Assembly (NCBI RefSeq): GCF_008710745.1
Contig: NZ_VYSA01000004.1
Span: 1 to 64,000 of the forward strand
Source of the DNA: Microbacterium rhizomatis
GTDB taxonomy: Bacteria > Actinomycetota > Actinomycetes > Actinomycetales > Microbacteriaceae
DNA length: 64,000 bases
Direction: 5' to 3'
Below, in pieces: positions 50,877 to 60,246 of this stretch. The first letter of the stretch is position 1. Every line of letters begins with the position of its first letter. The translations under genes were made by a program, and so were the position numbers. The notes below the pieces were generated by a model that searched no databases, was not told the DNA's origin, and saw nothing but the letters and a program-made list of their open reading frames with translations.

Positions 50877-52256
50877 TCAATTTCTCCCGACGTTGCCGAA
50901 CAACCGCGCGATGGAGGCGAGGGTGAGGGGGCGTGCGGCGACCCAGCCGCCGACAATCACGAGGATCGAGGCGCTGAAGATCCATAACCCTGCCCAGTTG
51001 TCCCCATACGCGTTCGGGTCGACCGAGCCCTGCGCGGCGTACATGTGGTTCAGGTTGCGGAGGGCCCCGGTCGCGAACACCAGGACGACGTGCACGAAGA
51101 TGAACAGCACGAAGTAGAGCATCACCGGGAAGTGCACGGCCCGCGCCCACTCCACCGGGTAGATGCGGCTGAGGGACTTGGCGTTCTTGGGCCAGATACC
51201 CGACATCCGCACCCCGGTGATGAGCGCGAGCGGTGCCGCGACGAACACGGTCGTGAAGTAGGCGAGCTGCTGGAGGGCGTTGTAGTTGACCCAGCCGTTG
51301 TCGGTTGGCCAGTCCAGCGACACGTACTGCAGCGCGGCACTGATCGCGTTGGGAAACACCTCCCACGACGTTGGGACGATCCGCAGCCACTGTCCTGTCA
51401 CGAACAGCAGCACCACGAAGATGACGCCGTTGACGATCCACAGGATGTCGAGGGACTGGTGGAACCACAGGTTCAGGCTGATCTTGCGTTTCCCGTTGGT
51501 GCGCGGTGACCAGAACGCGGTCGGGCGCTTTTCGGTGCGCACCTGCAGCCCCGACCGGATGATCAGCACCATCAGGAACACGTTGAAGAAGTGTTGCCAC
51601 CCCAACCACGCCGGGAACCCCACAGGCGCACCCGCGGGCAGGTGATACTCGCCGGGGAACTGAGCCAGGAACTCCACACCCCACCGCGTCGACAGCAGCC
51701 ACCGCACCGCGAGCACCGCCATCGCCGCCGCATACAGCAGGCCGCCACCGACCACCACGACGATCCCCGCCCACTGCAGCTTCGTGAATGGCCCGACCCG
51801 CTCCGACTCCGTCTTGGTGATCACCGGGCCATCCACGCGACGCTCACGCTCGAACGCCCGCGCCGCCACCCCCGGCCACACCGTCCGCGGGAACGGCAAC
51901 GGTGACGACACATCGACAACAGGAACGGAAGGTGCTACCTCAGCAGTCCTCGGTCGCTCGACGTCGTTCGAGGTCGAAGCGACCGCGAAGCCGGTAGCAG
52001 GCCATGGATCACCGCCCACGATGCGCGGTAGTCCTCGGCGCAGCCCCCTCTGTGCAACCGAGGGTCCGAAGTCGGTGTTCGCAATGGAGGTGGCCCCTCC
52101 AAAAGATCTGAGGTGGCCGTGCGGCCGAATTGGAGTCGGATTCTCGCGCGGGGCGACTGTTAGTTCAGCCACGGGTGCGTCGCCGGCCGGTGGCCAGGGG
52201 TCGCCGCTGGGACGCCGGGGAAGCCCGCGGCGCACCTGGGTGCCGAACGTCGCCAT
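50877..52256 (-). CDS. membrane cytochrome b with PWPP-type peptide repeats
   Basis: The protein is 459 residues. From about residue 155 it has four to five hydrophobic helices with histidines (WQHFFNVFLMVLIIRSG, WFHQSLDILW, AVHFPVMLYFVLFIFVHVV), fitting a b-type cytochrome of the cytochrome b561/formate-dehydrogenase-gamma group. The first 150 residues are hydrophilic and contain two copies of a peptide motif: RRGLPRRPSGDPWPPAG near residue 9 and RRGLPRIVGGDPWPATG near residue 73. It begins 11 bases after the ETF alpha stop with AAGGGA upstream, so it is coupled to ETF. It may pass ETF electrons to quinone. Confidence 0.78.
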   Translation of the reverse strand: MATFGTQVRRGLPRRPSGDPWPPAGDAPVAELTVAPRENPTPIRPHGHLRSFGGATSIANTDFGPSVAQRGLRRGLPRIVGGDPWPATGFAVASTSNDVERPRTAEVAPSVPVVDVSSPLPFPRTVWPGVAARAFERERRVDGPVITKTESERVGPFTKLQWAGIVVVVGGGLLYAAAMAVLAVRWLLSTRWGVEFLAQFPGEYHLPAGAPVGFPAWLGWQHFFNVFLMVLIIRSGLQVRTEKRPTAFWSPRTNGKRKISLNLWFHQSLDILWIVNGVIFVVLLFVTGQWLRIVPTSWEVFPNAISAALQYVSLDWPTDNGWVNYNALQQLAYFTTVFVAAPLALITGVRMSGIWPKNAKSLSRIYPVEWARAVHFPVMLYFVLFIFVHVVLVFATGALRNLNHMYAAQGSVDPNAYGDNWAGLWIFSASILVIVGGWVAARPLTLASIARLFGNVGRN

Positions 52257-52267
52257 CCGCTGATCCC

Positions 52268-53215
52268 TTACTTGGTTTTGTTCGCCTCGAGCGCGGCGAT
52301 CAGTTGCGGGACGACAGTGAACAGGTCGCCGACGACGCCGTAGTCGGCGATGTCGAAGATCGGGGCATCCGCGTCCTTATTGATCGCGACGATCGTCTTC
52401 GCCGTCTGCATCCCCGCCTTGTGCTGAATAGCCCCCGAGATGCCCAGCGCGACGTACAGCTGCGGCGACACAGACACACCCGTCTGACCGACCTGGTACG
52501 ACTGGGGCACGTAGCCCGCATCCACGGCGGCACGGGATGCCCCGACCGCAGCACCCAGCACGTCGGCGAGGGTGTCGACCAGAGCGAACTTCTCCTCCGA
52601 ACCCAACCCACGACCACCGGAAACGACCTTCGCCGCCCCGCGCAGCTCCGGTCGCGACGACACCGCGACCGCTCCCTCGACGACTCCGACCGTCGCCGTG
52701 CGGCGCTCGGTCGCGGCGACCTCGATCGTGTGCACATCGGGAGAGTCGACCGCCTCGGCGCGGGCATCGACAGCACCCTGGCGGACCGTGATCACGGGTG
52801 GTCCGAACGTCACGGCCGAGTCGACGTTGTACGCACCTCCATAGACCGAGTGATTCGCGACCACACCCTCGTCATCGCGCGAGACACCGATCGCGTCGAC
52901 CGCGAGGCCTGAGCGGGTGCGCGCCGCGAAGCGGCCGGCGACCTCGCGGCCCTCGATCGAGTGCGACACGAGGATCGCGTCGGGCTTCACGAGCGCCGCG
53001 GCGGCGGCGAGCGCGTCCACCCGATCGCCCGGCGCGACCACAACCGACGCGGCGCCAAGGGCCGCGGCATCCGTCGCCTGCGAATCATCGGAGACCACCG
53101 CGACCGGCCTGCCCACCGACGCACCCGCGCCGAGCAGCGCGGCAGACGACTTGGCGAGCACGCCCGACGGCGTGAGGTCGAGCAGGACGAGGATCGAGTC
53201 TTCAGCGAAAGTCAT
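52268..53215 (-). CDS. etfA: electron transfer flavoprotein alpha subunit
   Basis: The product is 315 residues with the FAD domain of ETF-alpha: [34 protein letters not shown] and [22 protein letters not shown]. The ATG at 53215 has AGGTGG five bases upstream; a GTG at 53224 directly follows the beta-subunit stop. It forms a heterodimer with the neighbouring beta subunit and accepts electrons from acyl-CoA dehydrogenases, three of which are in this operon. Confidence 0.95.
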   Translation of the reverse strand: MTFAEDSILVLLDLTPSGVLAKSSAALLGAGASVGRPVAVVSDDSQATDAAALGAASVVVAPGDRVDALAAAAALVKPDAILVSHSIEGREVAGRFAARTRSGLAVDAIGVSRDDEGVVANHSVYGGAYNVDSAVTFGPPVITVRQGAVDARAEAVDSPDVHTIEVAATERRTATVGVVEGAVAVSSRPELRGAAKVVSGGRGLGSEEKFALVDTLADVLGAAVGASRAAVDAGYVPQSYQVGQTGVSVSPQLYVALGISGAIQHKAGMQTAKTIVAINKDADAPIFDIADYGVVGDLFTVVPQLIAALEANKTK

Positions 53216-53224
53216 GGCATCCAC

Positions 53225-54013
53225 CTATGCGAGCCGGTTCTGGATGAGGAACTCGGCGAGCTTCCGCCCGCCGTCGCCCTCGTCGACGATCTTCACCCCG
53301 GCCTGACGCGGAGGCTTCTCGCTCAGCGCGATCATGATCGAGCGGGACGCCGCAGGGGGTTCGGTCTCGACACCCAGGTCGGCGAGGGACAGGGTATCAA
53401 AGGGCCTCTTCTTCGCCGCCACGATGCCCTTGAAGTTCGGGAACCGGGCATCCGGCAGCGCCTCCGTGATCGAGATCACCGCGGGGAACTCCGCCGACAC
53501 CTCGGCCGTGCCAGCATCCGTCGCCCGCACCCCCGACACCGAACCCTCGGCGATCTGCACTGAGACCAGGTTGAGCGCCGCAGGAACGTCGAGCAGCTCC
53601 GCAAGCATCGCAGGCAGCACGCCGCCCGACCCGTCCGTCGACTGGTTGCCGGTGATCACGAGATCGAACCCGACGTGCTTCAGCGCAGCAGCCAGCACCT
53701 CAGCCGTCAGCCCCAGGTCTGCGCCGAGCAGACCCTCGTCGACTACGTGCACCGCCGAACCCGCACCCATCGCGAGCCCCTTGCGCACCGACGCGGTCGC
53801 CGACTCCGGCGCCATCGACAGCACCACAACCTCGGTGTCGGCATGCGCATCGGCGTACGACAACGCGACCTCGAGCGACCGCTCGCCGATCTCGTCGAGC
53901 ACCGCCTCTCCGGCCGCACGATCCGCGATCCCCGTCTCGAGGCTCAGCTTGCGGTCACCGTACGTGTCGGGGACTTCCTTGACCAACACGACGATCTTCA
54001 GATCCTCGACCAT
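53225..54013 (-). CDS. etfB: electron transfer flavoprotein beta subunit
   Basis: This 262-residue ETF-beta subunit has KIVVLVKEVPDTYGDRKLS at the start, DLVITGNQSTDGSGGVLPAMLAELL (AMP/nucleotide site) and FPNFKGIVAAKKRPF. Its ATG follows the stop of the upstream acyl-CoA dehydrogenase with no gap (TAAATG). The gene order dehydrogenase-etfB-etfA-cytochrome b follows the direction of electron flow. Confidence 0.95.
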   Translation of the reverse strand: MVEDLKIVVLVKEVPDTYGDRKLSLETGIADRAAGEAVLDEIGERSLEVALSYADAHADTEVVVLSMAPESATASVRKGLAMGAGSAVHVVDEGLLGADLGLTAEVLAAALKHVGFDLVITGNQSTDGSGGVLPAMLAELLDVPAALNLVSVQIAEGSVSGVRATDAGTAEVSAEFPAVISITEALPDARFPNFKGIVAAKKRPFDTLSLADLGVETEPPAASRSIMIALSEKPPRQAGVKIVDEGDGGRKLAEFLIQNRLA

Positions 54014-55102
54014 TTACCATCCCATGATCGAGGCGATTCGCGCACGATGCGACGCTGCCGATCCCCAGTAGCGGGCTGTGACGTGAGCGCGCTTGAAGTA
54101 CCGGTGCGCCTGGTGCTCCCAGGTGAACCCGATGCCTCCGTGCAATTGGATGGAGTCTCCAGCCACGGCGGTGAACGTCTCAGACGAGTGAGCCTTGGCT
54201 ACGCTCGCCGCGACACTGATCTGCGCAGGGTCGGCATCGGGGTCGTCGGCGATCGCGGCCGCAAGAGCGACCAGAGACGCAGTCGCTTCGATCGCGACCG
54301 CATGGTCTGCAAGGCGGTGCTTCACTGCTTGGAACGAGCCGATCGGACGACCGAACTGCGATCGCTGTTTCACATGTGTGAGTGTGATCTCCAGACAGTG
54401 GCGGGCTCCACCAAGCGCCTCGGCAGCCAACAGCAGCGCAGTGCGGTCGTACGCGAAGTCAACCATCGTGGATGCCGCTCCGGCGTCGGCGATGAGTCTC
54501 GCGGGAGTTGTCTCGAGCACCAAGTCAGCGAACGCTCTCGTTCCATCGAGCGTGGGACGAGCGATGACACGCACGGACGGATGGGAGGTGTCGATTGCAA
54601 GGAGGACGACCCCGGCTTCTGATGCGGCCGGCACGACCAGCACGTCGGCCTGGTCGGCGGTCATTGCGAGCGCGGCTTCTCCGGAAGCGTGCCAGCCCTC
54701 CGCGCCGGTCGAGGCCTTGATTCCGGGCTCGAGGTTGATCGCTCGATCTGCCAGAGCCACGCCCGCTGTACGGTGATCGGAAACAATGCTCGAGACGATG
54801 TCGTCTGTGGCGGGTTGGCACCGCCGGAGCACACCAAGCGCCACGATCGTTCCGGCGAGTGGGGCCGGCGCGAGTGCTCGTCCGATCTCCTCACAGAGGA
54901 CACTCGCAAGCATCGCCTCGCCGATGGCGTCGAGAGCGCCTGGATCCGCGAATACCTCGAGCAGGCCGATCTCCTGTGTGAGAGTGTCCCAAACCCGCGG
55001 GCTGCGGCGGATGACGGGGCTATCGGCTGCAGCGTCTCGCAGAAGCAGCCTCCGCAGCACTCCGCGGAGCTCCGTCACCTCGGCTGATTCGGTGATGTTC
55101 AT
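54014..55102 (-). CDS. acyl-CoA dehydrogenase, probable beta-type partner
   Basis: The protein is 362 residues of the acyl-CoA dehydrogenase fold. Its C-terminus (QLHGGIGFTWEHQAHRYFKRAH) is typical of one partner of the heterotetrameric FadE-type enzymes known from actinobacterial steroid breakdown. It overlaps the 55099 dehydrogenase gene by four bases. The two probably form one alpha2-beta2 enzyme, as adjacent pairs of this type do. The substrate CoA ester is unknown. Confidence 0.88.
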   Translation of the reverse strand: MNITESAEVTELRGVLRRLLLRDAAADSPVIRRSPRVWDTLTQEIGLLEVFADPGALDAIGEAMLASVLCEEIGRALAPAPLAGTIVALGVLRRCQPATDDIVSSIVSDHRTAGVALADRAINLEPGIKASTGAEGWHASGEAALAMTADQADVLVVPAASEAGVVLLAIDTSHPSVRVIARPTLDGTRAFADLVLETTPARLIADAGAASTMVDFAYDRTALLLAAEALGGARHCLEITLTHVKQRSQFGRPIGSFQAVKHRLADHAVAIEATASLVALAAAIADDPDADPAQISVAASVAKAHSSETFTAVAGDSIQLHGGIGFTWEHQAHRYFKRAHVTARYWGSAASHRARIASIMGW

Positions 55103-56409
55103 CCGGCAGAGCCCTTCGGTGAGCGAGCAGGATCAGTACTGCCTCTGGTCTCGCGGGGGAGACCAAGCAGCTGCTCCGAGATGAGGTTGCGTTGGATCTC
55201 GTTCGCACCGGAGAAGATGGTCGCCCCTCGACTCGTGAGGAGCAGATCCTGCCATCGGTCCACGGCGTAGTCATCCTCGAACGGAGGTGCCTCACTCGAA
55301 TCGCGTCCTGGGCGCACGATACCCCCGGCGCCCCCGATGTCGACGGCGAGCTCCCCCAGTCGAACGGCGTACTCGCTCGCCTGCAGTTTTGCGACCATGC
55401 CCAAGACGTGCGATTCGTGGTTCGTCACCGAATGCGTCATTGCGACGAACGACTGAGCGCGAAGAACCTGAGTATCCATGTATGCGCGCACGAGCCGGTC
55501 ACGGATGAGCGGATCTGATATGACATCCCGCTTCCGTGCCGCATCGAGCACAGCATCGAACTCCTCGGTGTACCCCAGATGTGAGACGAGCAGATCGGCG
55601 TTGCGCTCGGTGCTGAGCGTGGCCATCGCGACAGACCAGCCGTTGCCGACACCACCGATCACATTGAACAGCGGCGCGCGCGCGCCGTCGAGGAAGTCCT
55701 CCGCAAACTCCACAGCGCCGGTCATTTGTCGGATGCCGCGAACGTCTATGTTGTTCTGTTCGCCGAACGGCAAGAGCACGAAGGAAAGCGCCTCCCCCCG
55801 GCGCGCGGCCGAGTCGGTGCGGCACAGAACGAAGATCATGTTCGCGTCGGCGAACGCGGACGTCCACACTTTCTGGCCGCTCACCACGATCTCATCGCCT
55901 TCGACAACGCCCGATGTCTCGACGGCCCCCAGATCCGAGCCATGGTTCGGCTCAGAGAAGCCCTGGCAGTATCGATCGAGTCCGGAGATTATTCGCGGCA
56001 AGAAGTGCGCCTGCTGTGCGAGAGTTCCATGCCCCAGCAAGGCGGATCCGACGAGGTCTGCCGAAAATCCGCGGCGAACGCGAGGAACACCTGCTCGTCG
56101 GCACTCCTCCGCGAAGACCGAGCTCTTGACGTGCGACCATCCTTTCCCGCCGGCGTGCTTCGGCCAGTGGGGGTAGATCAGCGCCTCTTCGAGAAGCGCC
56201 TGCTCCCACTGGCGATAGAGTTCGGAGCGCTTGGCGAGTGAATGCACGTCGCGATTGGATCCGGCCAGGACCGTGGAGCCGTCGTACCAGTTGGTGAGTT
56301 CTGCGAGTCCTGCCGGGGCTGCAGAAGAAATCCACTCGCGAACCTCGGTCCGAAACGACGCAAGCTCTGGTCCCAGGTCGGGGTAGAGCTCTGGCCAATC
56401 GCCTCCCAT
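55099..56409 (-). CDS. acyl-CoA dehydrogenase, probable alpha-type partner
   Basis: The protein is 436 residues: CQGFSEPNHGSDLGAVET for FAD/substrate contact, SGQKVWTSAFADANMIFVLCRTD, and a C-terminal SRGATIFSGANEIQRNLISEQLLGLPRE. The last segment is characteristic of the FadE subgroup that pairs with a second dehydrogenase subunit. The partner follows with a four-base overlap. It desaturates an acyl-CoA and passes electrons to the ETF encoded in the same operon. Confidence 0.9.
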   Translation of the reverse strand: MGGDWPELYPDLGPELASFRTEVREWISSAAPAGLAELTNWYDGSTVLAGSNRDVHSLAKRSELYRQWEQALLEEALIYPHWPKHAGGKGWSHVKSSVFAEECRRAGVPRVRRGFSADLVGSALLGHGTLAQQAHFLPRIISGLDRYCQGFSEPNHGSDLGAVETSGVVEGDEIVVSGQKVWTSAFADANMIFVLCRTDSAARRGEALSFVLLPFGEQNNIDVRGIRQMTGAVEFAEDFLDGARAPLFNVIGGVGNGWSVAMATLSTERNADLLVSHLGYTEEFDAVLDAARKRDVISDPLIRDRLVRAYMDTQVLRAQSFVAMTHSVTNHESHVLGMVAKLQASEYAVRLGELAVDIGGAGGIVRPGRDSSEAPPFEDDYAVDRWQDLLLTSRGATIFSGANEIQRNLISEQLLGLPRETRGSTDPARSPKGSAG

Positions 56410-56439
56410 GGACTCCTGCTTTCTATCGAGTAGTTCGGC

Positions 56440-57462
56440 TTAGATCAACGCGGCAAGTGCCGCGAGCACGCGCACATCGCGAGTGCGGACGCAGAGCGTG
56501 TCAACTCTCGAGGCCTTCCAGACCTCGAGCTGCTCGGCAATGCGTTCGGGTGGCCCGGCGAGAGCGACTTCGTCGATCAGCCGATCTGGCACGAGCGACG
56601 CAGCCTCGGCTTTGCGCCCTTCGAGGAAGGCATCCTGAATGCGTACTGCGTCGCTCCCGTAGCCGAGCGAGCTGACCAAGTCGAAGTAGAAGTTCTTGCC
56701 TCTGGCACCCATCCCGCCGATGTACAGGGCGAGCATCGGACGGAGGCGATCACGACAGTCGTCGATGTCAGGACCCATCGCGATCTGCGGGGAAGCGACG
56801 ATCTCGAGGCTGCCCGCATTCGATGGTCGTCGAGCGATCCCCCGATCAAGTGCACCGCATAGCGCATCCTCTTGTGTCGGCGAGTAGAAGATCGGCAGCC
56901 AGCCGTCCGCGATCTCGCCGGTGAGTTCCACGCTCTTCGAACCCAGCGTTGCCAGATAGATCGGGATCCGCTTTCGAAGTGGATCGATGCTGGACCGGAG
57001 GGCACGCCCCAACCCCGTCGCGCCATCGCCGTTGAACGGCAAGGTGTAGCGACGTCCTTCGTACGTCACCGGGGACTCGCGGGCGATGACCTGTCGAACG
57101 ATGTCGAGATACTCCTTGGTCGTCGTGAGCGGCGAACCGTAAGGCACACCGTGCCATCCCTCGACGACCTGTGGCCCGGACACTCCGAGACCCAGGTTGA
57201 ACCGTCCACCGCTCAGTCGATCGAGTGTCATCGCGGTCATCGCCGTCATCGCGGGAGTTCGTCCATGCATCTGCATGATCGCGCTACCAATGCGAAGCCG
57301 GCGGGTCGTGGCACCTAGATAGCCCAGAGCGCTGGCGGCGTCGCTGCCATACGCCTCGCCCACCCAGACTGAGTCGAAGCCGAGGTCCTCGGCGATGCGG
57401 AGGGTATCCACCGCATCCGGGACCTCAACTCCGTCGGCTTCCAGACTGATGCCCAGTTTCAA
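56440..57462 (-). CDS. luciferase-like F420-type oxidoreductase
   Basis: This 340-residue TIM-barrel protein of the LLM class begins MKLGISLEADG and has GFDSVWVGEAY, MTAMTLDRLSGGRFNLGLGVSGPQVVEGWHG and a PIYLATLGSKSVELTGEIADGWLP region. The GVSGPQVVEGW segment is typical of actinobacterial F420-dependent members, though an FMN-dependent monooxygenase cannot be excluded. It lies between the BKACE and acyl-CoA dehydrogenase genes and may reduce or oxygenate a pathway intermediate. Confidence 0.85.
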   Translation of the reverse strand: MKLGISLEADGVEVPDAVDTLRIAEDLGFDSVWVGEAYGSDAASALGYLGATTRRLRIGSAIMQMHGRTPAMTAMTAMTLDRLSGGRFNLGLGVSGPQVVEGWHGVPYGSPLTTTKEYLDIVRQVIARESPVTYEGRRYTLPFNGDGATGLGRALRSSIDPLRKRIPIYLATLGSKSVELTGEIADGWLPIFYSPTQEDALCGALDRGIARRPSNAGSLEIVASPQIAMGPDIDDCRDRLRPMLALYIGGMGARGKNFYFDLVSSLGYGSDAVRIQDAFLEGRKAEAASLVPDRLIDEVALAGPPERIAEQLEVWKASRVDTLCVRTRDVRVLAALAALI

Positions 57463-57534
57463 TTGAAAGACCCCTTCGACATCGCACGGTCGGGTCCGCG
57501 CCCAGCAGCCACGAGGAGACCTCTGGCCAGGGTG

Positions 57535-58557
57535 CTAGACCTTGGATCTTGCGGGCGCAAGTCCCATGATCTGTCGATATTCGGCGGGCGTGGCGACCTC
57601 GCGTCCGAGCGCCTCGACAATCTGCTTGGCCATCCGAAAGGCCTCAAGGTTTGATGAGAGCTTCTCCTGCTTGTGCGGCCACTTCCAGACGGTGTCCTCC
57701 ATACCTACTCGAATGTGCAGGCCGAGTGTGGCCGCGACCGTTGCGAGATAGATCGAGGCGCGCCCCGCCGCGCACACCAGGATCTTCGCTTCTGGATCCA
57801 CGTCCCGGATGAGCGACGTGAAGCGCATGAGACCGTCGATCATCTGCCGGGGATTCTCCATCGGACTGCACCCCGGAAGCCCAGGAAGCACGCACCAAAT
57901 CTGACCGGAGCCGAGCAGACCGCTGCGGAAAAGGTACCTGTCCGCGTTGTTCACATCGGCGTCCGTGTAGGTGGCGATGATTGGCGTAGACCCCGACTCG
58001 AGGATGAGCCGTGTCTTCTCCAGGAGCAGCGGCACCGGCTTTGCGAAGAGCGAATCTCCGTTGTAGACCGCGGTGGTGTTGACCGGGACACCATCGAGGA
58101 TGTTGGCATTGAGGCAGCGCTTCATCTCGTCCCACTCGCCCTCCAGGGCGGTGACGTAGCATCCGTCAACGGACAGATCGGGGAACTCTTCACGCAATGG
58201 TTCAACCACGGCTTCGAAGCGCTCCTGGGAGAGGGTGTTGTATCCATTGTCGTCTCGCACATGAAGATGAATCGCGCTCGCCCCCTCGAGAAGACAGGCC
58301 CGCGCTTGCTCGCGAATCTCATCTACCGTGATGGGTTGATTTGGGTTCGCGTGCCTGGTGAAGAAGGCACCGGTGATAGCCGGCTGCACGATGATCTTGT
58401 CCGGGATGTCCCACGCGGGTTGGATTCCCCCGCTGTGGAACGCTGAGTTCTCGGGGTCGATGATCTCTGGGAGACCATACGGCTTCCAGATCATGCGACC
58501 CTTCGCCCGCTCGACGCCTTCGGCGACTCGACTCCAGTTGACGGTGTTCTCGGTCAT
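57535..58557 (-). CDS. beta-keto acid cleavage enzyme (BKACE, DUF849)
   Basis: The 340-residue protein belongs to the BKACE family: VQPAITGAFFT, metal-ligand HLHVRD, GMEDTVW and NTTAVYNG. Family members condense a beta-keto acid with acetyl-CoA and release acetoacetate and a new CoA ester. In this operon it could remove a two-carbon-extended keto acid produced by the dehydrogenases and SDRs. It starts five bases after the citrate-synthase-like gene ends. Confidence 0.9.
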   Translation of the reverse strand: MTENTVNWSRVAEGVERAKGRMIWKPYGLPEIIDPENSAFHSGGIQPAWDIPDKIIVQPAITGAFFTRHANPNQPITVDEIREQARACLLEGASAIHLHVRDDNGYNTLSQERFEAVVEPLREEFPDLSVDGCYVTALEGEWDEMKRCLNANILDGVPVNTTAVYNGDSLFAKPVPLLLEKTRLILESGSTPIIATYTDADVNNADRYLFRSGLLGSGQIWCVLPGLPGCSPMENPRQMIDGLMRFTSLIRDVDPEAKILVCAAGRASIYLATVAATLGLHIRVGMEDTVWKWPHKQEKLSSNLEAFRMAKQIVEALGREVATPAEYRQIMGLAPARSKV

Positions 58558-58562
58558 AGGTT

Positions 58563-59369
58563 TCAGCCTCTCTTAGGTGCAATGGGGAGCAGCTCGGAGA
58601 TGCCCAACGGACGTAGGGCATCTCCTATGTATTCGCCGTCGAGTATGTAGCGAAGTGGTTTCCCGTCATCGATCTCTTCGACGACGTGAGCCATCAGTCC
58701 AGGAAGCACTGACAAGACTGCGAACGCTACGGTCTGGTTCGCCGACCATCCGAGGTCCCAGCCCACGGCAGCCATGCCGCCGTCGATGTTGATCGGAATG
58801 CCTGTCTTGCCCGTGGAAGCGACGAACGCGATCAGCAAGGCGCGATACTGCGCTATCCCCTCGCCCGCGAGGTCCAGCTCTTCGGCGAGGTCGAAGATGA
58901 TCTCTGCCCGAAAGTCGCTGGACTTGTGGACAGGGTGCCCGAAGCCTGGCAGGCGACGGCGATCGCTGGCGTACTCGGCGACGATGAGTTCGGCAGCCCC
59001 CTTCGCATCCAGACCGTGCTCCGCTCGCAGCATCTGCGCGTGGGACAGGAGTGCGTACGAATGCTCGGGAGAGAGGGTGTTGCTCCCCGCTGCAAGAAGC
59101 CCTCCGGCGGTCGCTGGAATCATCTGCGGATTGCCGGACGCGATGTACCGCGCCGCTGTGATGGTGGAGGCCACCCAGCCGTGATCGAGCAGACTGGTGA
59201 GGATCGCATCGCACAGTCGCGTCTCTGCGGCCGACGGCAGCCGGCCCAGAAGCGACAGAAATGCGCCCTCGGTGTATGTGAGGCTGCGCATCACGTCCTC
59301 GAGCGAGTAGCCCCGAAGGTTTACGACGCCGGCGGTCACCTCACTGACCCGGGTCCGAAACTCAGACAT
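58563..59369 (-). CDS. short citrate-synthase-like protein (citryl-CoA lyase type)
   Basis: The product is about 268 residues, much shorter than citrate synthase (usually near 380-430). It retains the conserved GFGHPVHK active-site segment and IDGGMAAVGWDLGW, and a SPEHSYALL segment in the place of the first His. This fits the citryl-CoA lyase or citrate-synthase-related group. The ATG at 59369 has GAGGAG upstream. In this operon it may split or form a C-C bond in a CoA ester; citrate itself need not be the substrate. Confidence 0.8.
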   Translation of the reverse strand: MSEFRTRVSEVTAGVVNLRGYSLEDVMRSLTYTEGAFLSLLGRLPSAAETRLCDAILTSLLDHGWVASTITAARYIASGNPQMIPATAGGLLAAGSNTLSPEHSYALLSHAQMLRAEHGLDAKGAAELIVAEYASDRRRLPGFGHPVHKSSDFRAEIIFDLAEELDLAGEGIAQYRALLIAFVASTGKTGIPINIDGGMAAVGWDLGWSANQTVAFAVLSVLPGLMAHVVEEIDDGKPLRYILDGEYIGDALRPLGISELLPIAPKRG

Positions 59370-59417
59370 CCTTCGCTCCTCTCTGCAGGACACTTGCCAC
59401 GCAGCTACCCCAAGGCG

Positions 59418-60236
59418 TCATCGCAGCGCACCGCCGGCATCGATCCTGGTCCGCAGGAGTGTGAGCTCGGCTCGAGTGGGACCGTCCGTGATCGGGACGC
59501 TGTCCGGGATCGCGAACTCGAATCCCGTGCGCTGAACGATTTCGTCGACCTCGACGCCGGCGTGTCGGGATTTGAGGCGCGCGCGACGGGTGTTCTCGTC
59601 GAAGTCGAAGATGCAGAGGGGTGTCAGGATCGATGTCGGACCAGGATTCTGAAGTCCGAGACTCTCTCGAAGGTCACGCTCCCCGCGTCCGTATCCGAGC
59701 GCCGAGACGTAGTCGACCCGCTCGACGAGTGTGCGCGGATCGTGCGACATCGTGACGAGATGCCATGTCCCTACCTGGACCGTGGCGTTGCATGTGCCGA
59801 TCGCGCCGGGACCACGGAACCGGAGTTTCCGATAGTCGTCGCCGATGCCGATCAGATTGGAATTGCCGTACGCATCGATCTGCAGGCCCCCGCAGAAGAA
59901 GACGCCGTTGGCACGATGGCGCTGGTTGTTGAGGAGCTGATCGTGTTGGTAGTACGCCTCCGCCCAGCGCATCGCGCGCACGTCGGTGATGAACTCGAAC
60001 TCGTCAATGACCGGCTCATCGCGGAGGTAGGCCTTCGTCATCGCGATCATCACGGTCATGTTGGGACCATGAGTGAGATGTGCGAGGAGTGCGCCGGCAC
60101 GAGGGACCGGGAGATTCGCTCCCACCTCGACCCATTGCCCGTCGAGCAGGCCATGGGCGATCGCGGCCGCCATTATCTCGTGTGGTGCGGCGACATCAGT
60201 CTCGGCGCCGAAATCAGTCTCAACCGTGGTTTGCAT
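59418..60236 (-). CDS. CoA-transferase/IpdB-like subunit
   Basis: This 272-residue CoA-transferase-fold protein carries GVFFCGGLQIDAYGNSNLIGIGDDYRKLRFRGPG in two adjacent segments and ends with a region that resembles IpdB-type subunits. It follows its partner by 10 bases. IpdAB of actinobacterial steroid catabolism opens a cyclic diketone CoA ester; ordinary dicarboxylate CoA-transferases share the fold. Which activity applies here is open. Confidence 0.82.
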   Translation of the reverse strand: MQTTVETDFGAETDVAAPHEIMAAAIAHGLLDGQWVEVGANLPVPRAGALLAHLTHGPNMTVMIAMTKAYLRDEPVIDEFEFITDVRAMRWAEAYYQHDQLLNNQRHRANGVFFCGGLQIDAYGNSNLIGIGDDYRKLRFRGPGAIGTCNATVQVGTWHLVTMSHDPRTLVERVDYVSALGYGRGERDLRESLGLQNPGPTSILTPLCIFDFDENTRRARLKSRHAGVEVDEIVQRTGFEFAIPDSVPITDGPTRAELTLLRTRIDAGGALR

Positions 60237-60246
60237 GTGCGTGTCC

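Noticed and set aside
50758..51774. Long Arg/Gly-rich open frame opposite in phase to the cytochrome b gene
   Set aside because: It is a high-GC shadow frame on the same strand with no family features; the cytochrome frame has clear membrane helices.
51960..52240. RRGLPR motifs as twin-arginine export signals
   Set aside because: No hydrophobic region or cleavage site follows either copy, and the motif repeats within a hydrophilic stretch.
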